Below, in pieces: positions 12,658-15,776 of a stretch of 15,776 nt of DNA; position 1 is the stretch's first letter, and each line of letters begins with the position of its first letter. The position numbers and the translations under genes were made by a program. The stretch spans positions 1 to 15,776 of the forward strand of contig JALNYB010000021.1 of the NCBI GenBank assembly GCA_023230065.1. Reading direction: 5' to 3'. The notes beneath the pieces were generated by a model. That model worked only from the letters and a program-made list of their open reading frames with translations, was not told the DNA's origin and did not search any database. The DNA is from Candidatus Methanomethylophilaceae archaeon (GTDB taxonomy: Archaea; Thermoplasmatota; Thermoplasmata; Methanomassiliicoccales; Methanomethylophilaceae).

Positions 12658-14025
12658 ATGCATTCTCCAAATGGCGGTACTGAACAAAATGATAATGTCC
12701 AGTTCTGTATTGAATACGGTGCAGAATTGCGCCATGATTCCTCAGATGAACCTGTAGAGGATGTCAATTATTTCTTTGTAAGGGATGGTTTTGATTCGTA
12801 TTCTTTGATGATGTGGATTGAATGCAAGGGGCCGGAGGGTTCTTCGAACACGGTAAGAAAGCCATCTAAGGCCAAAATCCTCAAGAAGAATATGTCAAAG
12901 AATACAAAGACCATAATAGCTTTGGCAGTTGTGATATTGTGTTGCCTTCCTATGCTTCCGGGATTTTTAGTAGAGCCGTCGCATACGGATACAGAAATGT
13001 CGTTTGGGATAGGAATGCCCATACATGACCTTTGGGCTGACGGCGCAATATCCGTAGTCTTGAATGATTCCGATGCTGCAAATATAACGTACACTCTTAC
13101 ATATTTGGGCAAGGTATCCGGAGATTGCACATGGTATCTGCGTACCGATGATGGTGTGATTTATGATATTGTAGATTCTACGGCTCAAAGAAAATCGTAC
13201 TCTGAAATAGACACCGGGCGCATCATATCTGTGTCAGATGATATACTTCATACAGGATCGTTCGATCTGAAATTAGTAGTAGGGTCTGTCACATATACCG
13301 ATTTGCTAATTTTGGATGGAGAAGTTAGTATTAGTTATCAATGGACATTCATAGGAATAGGCGGAGTAAGCAAGGAATGTTCAATGGACGTTCAGTTCAA
13401 TTATATCGAGTATTATGAATATACTATTAACACGTCTATAGGTAGGAGCACCTCTGTAAAAGTAGCTGATTTTGCTGTCGTGACACCTTTGATAGATGGG
13501 ATGGTCAGTTCATTACGTGCAGAATATATCGAACAGTACGGTTCTTTTGATGATAATTGGTTTGTAAATTATATTTTGACATTTGTTCAGATGTGTTATG
13601 GGTATCCGCCTTCTTCACAGCCGGATCTCTATCTTTTCGGAGAGATGGATTATTTTGCATATCCCATACAAGTAATATTCCTAGGAATGGGAGATTGTGA
13701 AGACACTTCGATATTGGCGGCGGCAATGTTCAATTCTGCAGGTTACGAGGCCGCCGTAGGTTTTGTTTATTCTCAGATTTCTAATACCTCATCGATCATT
13801 GGTCATGCAGTTGCGGCAGTGAATCTCACGGCAATAGTCACAGACATCAATACCGATCTTGGAAATTATGTGAGATATTACAAGACGATAGATGAAACTA
13901 CTTTCTTTTCATGTGAGACCACAACAGATATACAGTTGGCCGCGGGTTTCATCGAGGAAACATATCTTGAAACAATCGCGTCTAAAATGAATAATTTCTA
14001 TATTGTAACAGTGAATAACGTTTAA
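12658..14025 (+). CDS. membrane-anchored protein with a transglutaminase-like domain (455 aa)
   Basis: The protein has a cytoplasmic N-terminal part of about 80 residues with no recognised domain and one hydrophobic anchor (TIIALAVVILCCLPMLPGFL, about residues 95-114). A large extracellular part follows, with a beta-rich region to about residue 270. The last third is a transglutaminase-like cysteine domain: FLGMGDCEDTSILAAAMFNSAGYEAAVGF, with the likely nucleophile Cys347, and IIGHAVAAVNL with His383; VTDIN or a later acidic residue may complete the triad. Such domains act as proteases, amidases or cross-linkers, so activity on cell-surface or external proteins is plausible but unproven. The ATG at 12658 is chosen because of the TATA distance; GTG at 12637 would add seven residues. 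Its 3' end overlaps the convergent MBL gene by four bases. Several cysteines and the polar exterior suggest a surface protein. Confidence 0.78.
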   Translation: MHSPNGGTEQNDNVQFCIEYGAELRHDSSDEPVEDVNYFFVRDGFDSYSLMMWIECKGPEGSSNTVRKPSKAKILKKNMSKNTKTIIALAVVILCCLPMLPGFLVEPSHTDTEMSFGIGMPIHDLWADGAISVVLNDSDAANITYTLTYLGKVSGDCTWYLRTDDGVIYDIVDSTAQRKSYSEIDTGRIISVSDDILHTGSFDLKLVVGSVTYTDLLILDGEVSISYQWTFIGIGGVSKECSMDVQFNYIEYYEYTINTSIGRSTSVKVADFAVVTPLIDGMVSSLRAEYIEQYGSFDDNWFVNYILTFVQMCYGYPPSSQPDLYLFGEMDYFAYPIQVIFLGMGDCEDTSILAAAMFNSAGYEAAVGFVYSQISNTSSIIGHAVAAVNLTAIVTDINTDLGNYVRYYKTIDETTFFSCETTTDIQLAAGFIEETYLETIASKMNNFYIVTVNNV

Positions 14026-14861
14026 GGTGCTGACGGAGGAATCCATTCGTCATCATATTTCTGAGCATTTGATATTGTAATGTCTTCTCCAATGTCCAAC
14101 ACTAGAAGATCTGTTGCGGCAATGGTTCTGACGCCTGTTGCTTTTTCAGTCATTTCGGCTTGTTTTGCAGGGTCTTTTTTGATCATTATTATCCCAAGAT
14201 GAGTGAAAATTGCCAATTTCGGTTTTACGCGGTTGATGAATTTTACAGCATCTTCGGTACAGAGATGAAATAAGATGCGGGAATCATTCGGTGCTGTCAC
14301 AGGAAGGATAAGAACGCGGACCCCTATGTATTGGTCTGCGATCTCATCTGTATACCCTGTATCGCTTACATAAGCTACGATCCCATTAGACGTATTGAAT
14401 TTGAATCCTACGTTGGTAGGGTCGCTGTGATTGGCAAAACATATCTCCGTGTGGAGTCCATCGATATCCAGAATGTCTCCAGGTCTGAAAACAGTGACTG
14501 TTTCGGCAATATTCTGATGGTATTGTGAGATGCACGGGCCCAGTTCCCCCTCGCCTGTTATAACTGTAGGGCTTCCGTAGATATGTCCGTGTTTGATCCA
14601 CCCTCCATGTGTCATTCCTTCGATGGCTACCTCTGCATCGCTGTAATGGTCGGGGTGGGCATGAGAGATTATGATGGAATCCGTATCCGCGGGATCATAA
14701 TGGATCCTGTGCATCTGGGTAAGTGCTCCTGGTCCAGGGTCTATGTGCAGATGGTGTTTCTCGGCTCCATGTTCGATCAGCATTCCGCCGGTGCATCTGG
14801 TTTGATACATTGTTGAATGTCTTCCTCCACCAGTGCCTAAGAATGTGATCTTGAATCCCAT
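14022..14861 (-). CDS. MBL-fold metallo-hydrolase (279 aa)
   Basis: The metal-binding motif HAHPDH is at residues 67-72. The other ligands expected in a two-metal MBL site are visible: His145 (ANHSDPTNVGF), Asp167 (YVSDTGY) and His221 (AIFTHLG). The start FKITFLGTGGGRHSTMYQTRCTGG is of the kind seen in RNase Z-like and related MBL proteins, where the first strand carries the LGTG motif. RNase Z normally has a longer insertion (the exosite), which is not seen here. Substrate unknown; a phosphodiesterase acting on a nucleotide or RNA is the likeliest class. The ATG at 14861 follows a TATA-like box at 14881-14891. The gene diverges from the deaminase gene. Confidence 0.85.
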   Translation of the reverse strand: MGFKITFLGTGGGRHSTMYQTRCTGGMLIEHGAEKHHLHIDPGPGALTQMHRIHYDPADTDSIIISHAHPDHYSDAEVAIEGMTHGGWIKHGHIYGSPTVITGEGELGPCISQYHQNIAETVTVFRPGDILDIDGLHTEICFANHSDPTNVGFKFNTSNGIVAYVSDTGYTDEIADQYIGVRVLILPVTAPNDSRILFHLCTEDAVKFINRVKPKLAIFTHLGIIMIKKDPAKQAEMTEKATGVRTIAATDLLVLDIGEDITISNAQKYDDEWIPPSAP

Positions 14862-14880
14862 ACACGTGTTATTGTCATTT

Positions 14881-14891
14881 TTTCTATATCC
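14881..14891 (-). promoter_or_regulatory. TATA-like box for the MBL-fold gene
   Basis: Read leftward, GGATATAGAAA lies 20-30 bases before the ATG at 14861, compatible with a leaderless transcript. Confidence 0.42.
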
Positions 14892-14912
14892 TTTTTTTGA
14901 AGGTACGAAACT

Positions 14913-14921
14913 GTTAATATC
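14913..14921 (+). promoter_or_regulatory. TATA-like box for the deaminase gene
   Basis: GTTAATATC lies about 21-29 bases before the ATG at 14942, again suggesting little or no leader. No SD is visible before that ATG. Confidence 0.42.
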
Positions 14922-14941
14922 ACAGATGAAAATGCATCGTT

Positions 14942-15776
14942 ATGATTACAGTCATTAGGGATGCTTGGATTGTTACGCAAGATCCTCAGAAAAGGATCAT
15001 CAGAGGCGATGTTGTCATCGATGGTGAGCGCATTTTATCAGTGGGAAACAAATACACTGAATCGGCAGATATCGAGATAGATGCATCCGGAGATATTGTC
15101 ATTCCTGGGCTTATCAATACACATTCTCATGTAGCAATGTCTGTGATGAAGGGTGTTGTAGACGATCTTCTTTTCCAGGATTTCTTGAATAAAGTGTTCA
15201 AGATAGATTCTGATAGGACAGATGCGGATCTGGATGTAGGAACGAAGGTCGGCTGCATGGAAATGATGCGTAGCGGGACCACTACATTCGTTGACATGTA
15301 CTATTCAGAGGATGTAATCGCAAAAGCAGTGAAGGAAGCAGGTATCAGAGGGGTATTGTGCTGGTGTGTTCTGGATCAAGAATGTACGACACAGATAGGA
15401 AATCCGTTGAAGAATTGTAAGAATTTCTATAATTCATTTAAAGGTCAGAAGAAGATCATTCCGGGAGTTGGACTTCAGGGAGTCTATGTATGCAATGAGG
15501 AAACATGCGTGGGTGCAAAAGAATTCTCAGACGAGGTAGAAGCTCCGTTGACGTTCCATCTTTCAGAGACCAGAGGCGAGGTCAACGATCATAAAAAGAA
15601 GACCGGGCTTAGGCCGGCCGAGTGGTTGTCGAAGATAGGGGTCCTCGGTCCAAGAGACATCGCGGCCCATTCAGCATGGCTAACGATGAACGAGGTCAGG
15701 CTCATGGCAGAATCAGGCATGTCCATAGCATCATGTCCTGTATCCAATATGAAACTGGCAACAGGCGGAGTTGCAC
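14942..15776 (+). CDS. dadD: amidohydrolase: 5'-deoxyadenosine/SAH/MTA deaminase type (partial)
   Basis: The first 278 residues are present and the frame runs off the right edge. Motifs are those of the MtaD/DadD deaminase branch of the amidohydrolase superfamily: GLINTHSHVAMSVMKGVVDDL with metal ligands His61 and His63, FHLSET with His206 and Glu209, AHSAWL with His243, and SCPVSNMKLATGG just before the cut. The active-site Asp that normally lies further on is outside the window. In methanogens such an enzyme (DadD) deaminates 5'-deoxyadenosine, S-adenosylhomocysteine and methylthioadenosine as part of recycling products of SAM and radical-SAM enzymes. The ATG at 14942 begins at the usual family position (MITVIRDAWIVTQDP). 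Specificity within the branch cannot be settled from sequence, so the symbol is the likeliest, not certain. Confidence 0.85.
   Translation, partial: MITVIRDAWIVTQDPQKRIIRGDVVIDGERILSVGNKYTESADIEIDASGDIVIPGLINTHSHVAMSVMKGVVDDLLFQDFLNKVFKIDSDRTDADLDVGTKVGCMEMMRSGTTTFVDMYYSEDVIAKAVKEAGIRGVLCWCVLDQECTTQIGNPLKNCKNFYNSFKGQKKIIPGVGLQGVYVCNEETCVGAKEFSDEVEAPLTFHLSETRGEVNDHKKKTGLRPAEWLSKIGVLGPRDIAAHSAWLTMNEVRLMAESGMSIASCPVSNMKLATGGVA

Noticed and set aside
12601..12760. Alternative rightward frame starting near 12598
   Set aside because: It overlaps the start of the transglutaminase-like gene in another frame and shows no family features.
1..15776. CRISPR array, insertion sequence, integrase or prophage genes
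   Set aside because: No regular spaced repeats, transposase motifs or phage proteins were seen on either strand.

Overview
The window is archaeal and reads as part of the chromosome of a methanogen-like member of the Thermoplasmatota, most probably Methanomassiliicoccales. The domain assignment is firm. It rests on RadA, an archaeal class I CCA-adding enzyme, the two enzymes that build archaeol phosphate (GGGP synthase and a UbiA-type DGGGP synthase), archaeal TrmG10, a DUF5654 protein, and TATA-like boxes 25-35 bases before many start codons, often with little or no leader. The order-level placement is an inference. It is helped by a decayed Listeria-Bacteroides repeat protein of the kind common in gut Methanomassiliicoccales and by a DadD/MtaD-type deaminase.

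Layout. 1-70 holds the first codons of a leftward gene cut by the window edge. 143-727 is a broken leftward gene for a membrane-anchored Listeria-Bacteroides repeat protein, with a nonsense codon and frame changes. 1002-1205 encodes a small 4-oxalocrotonate tautomerase-like protein with a TTG start. 3914-1248 (leftward) is a compact larE-larB-larC operon for the nickel-pincer nucleotide cofactor. A small DUF5654 membrane protein (4013-4276) diverges from it. A six-helix membrane protein fused to a Schlafen/AlbA_2 domain (5472-4309, leftward) converges on that gene. 5591-6401 is a rightward pair: a basic, SHOCT-like small protein and a PPC/DUF296 protein. 8382-6404 is a leftward operon of DGGGP synthase, GGGP synthase and a zinc-ribbon protein. 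10577-8620 is a leftward pair, radA and trmG10, overlapping by four bases. 10714-11088 is a small three-helix membrane protein transcribed away from radA. 12452-11130 is cca. 12658-14025 is a membrane-anchored transglutaminase-like protein. 14861-14022 is an MBL-fold hydrolase, and 14942 to the right edge is an amidohydrolase of the SAH/MTA/5'-deoxyadenosine deaminase family.

The genes are mostly informational and core-metabolic, and no mobile element, CRISPR array or RNA gene was seen. The most notable points are a complete cofactor operon without its usual racemase gene in view; a LarE with the three cysteines expected of an iron-sulfur type; a RadA whose Walker A glycine before the lysine is a cysteine; a perfect 20-bp palindrome made of two opposed TATA boxes between radA and its divergent neighbour; the membrane-AlbA_2 fusion; a duplicated promoter segment before the transglutaminase-like gene; and the decayed surface protein. 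No search or alignment could be run, so family calls come from motifs recognised by eye.
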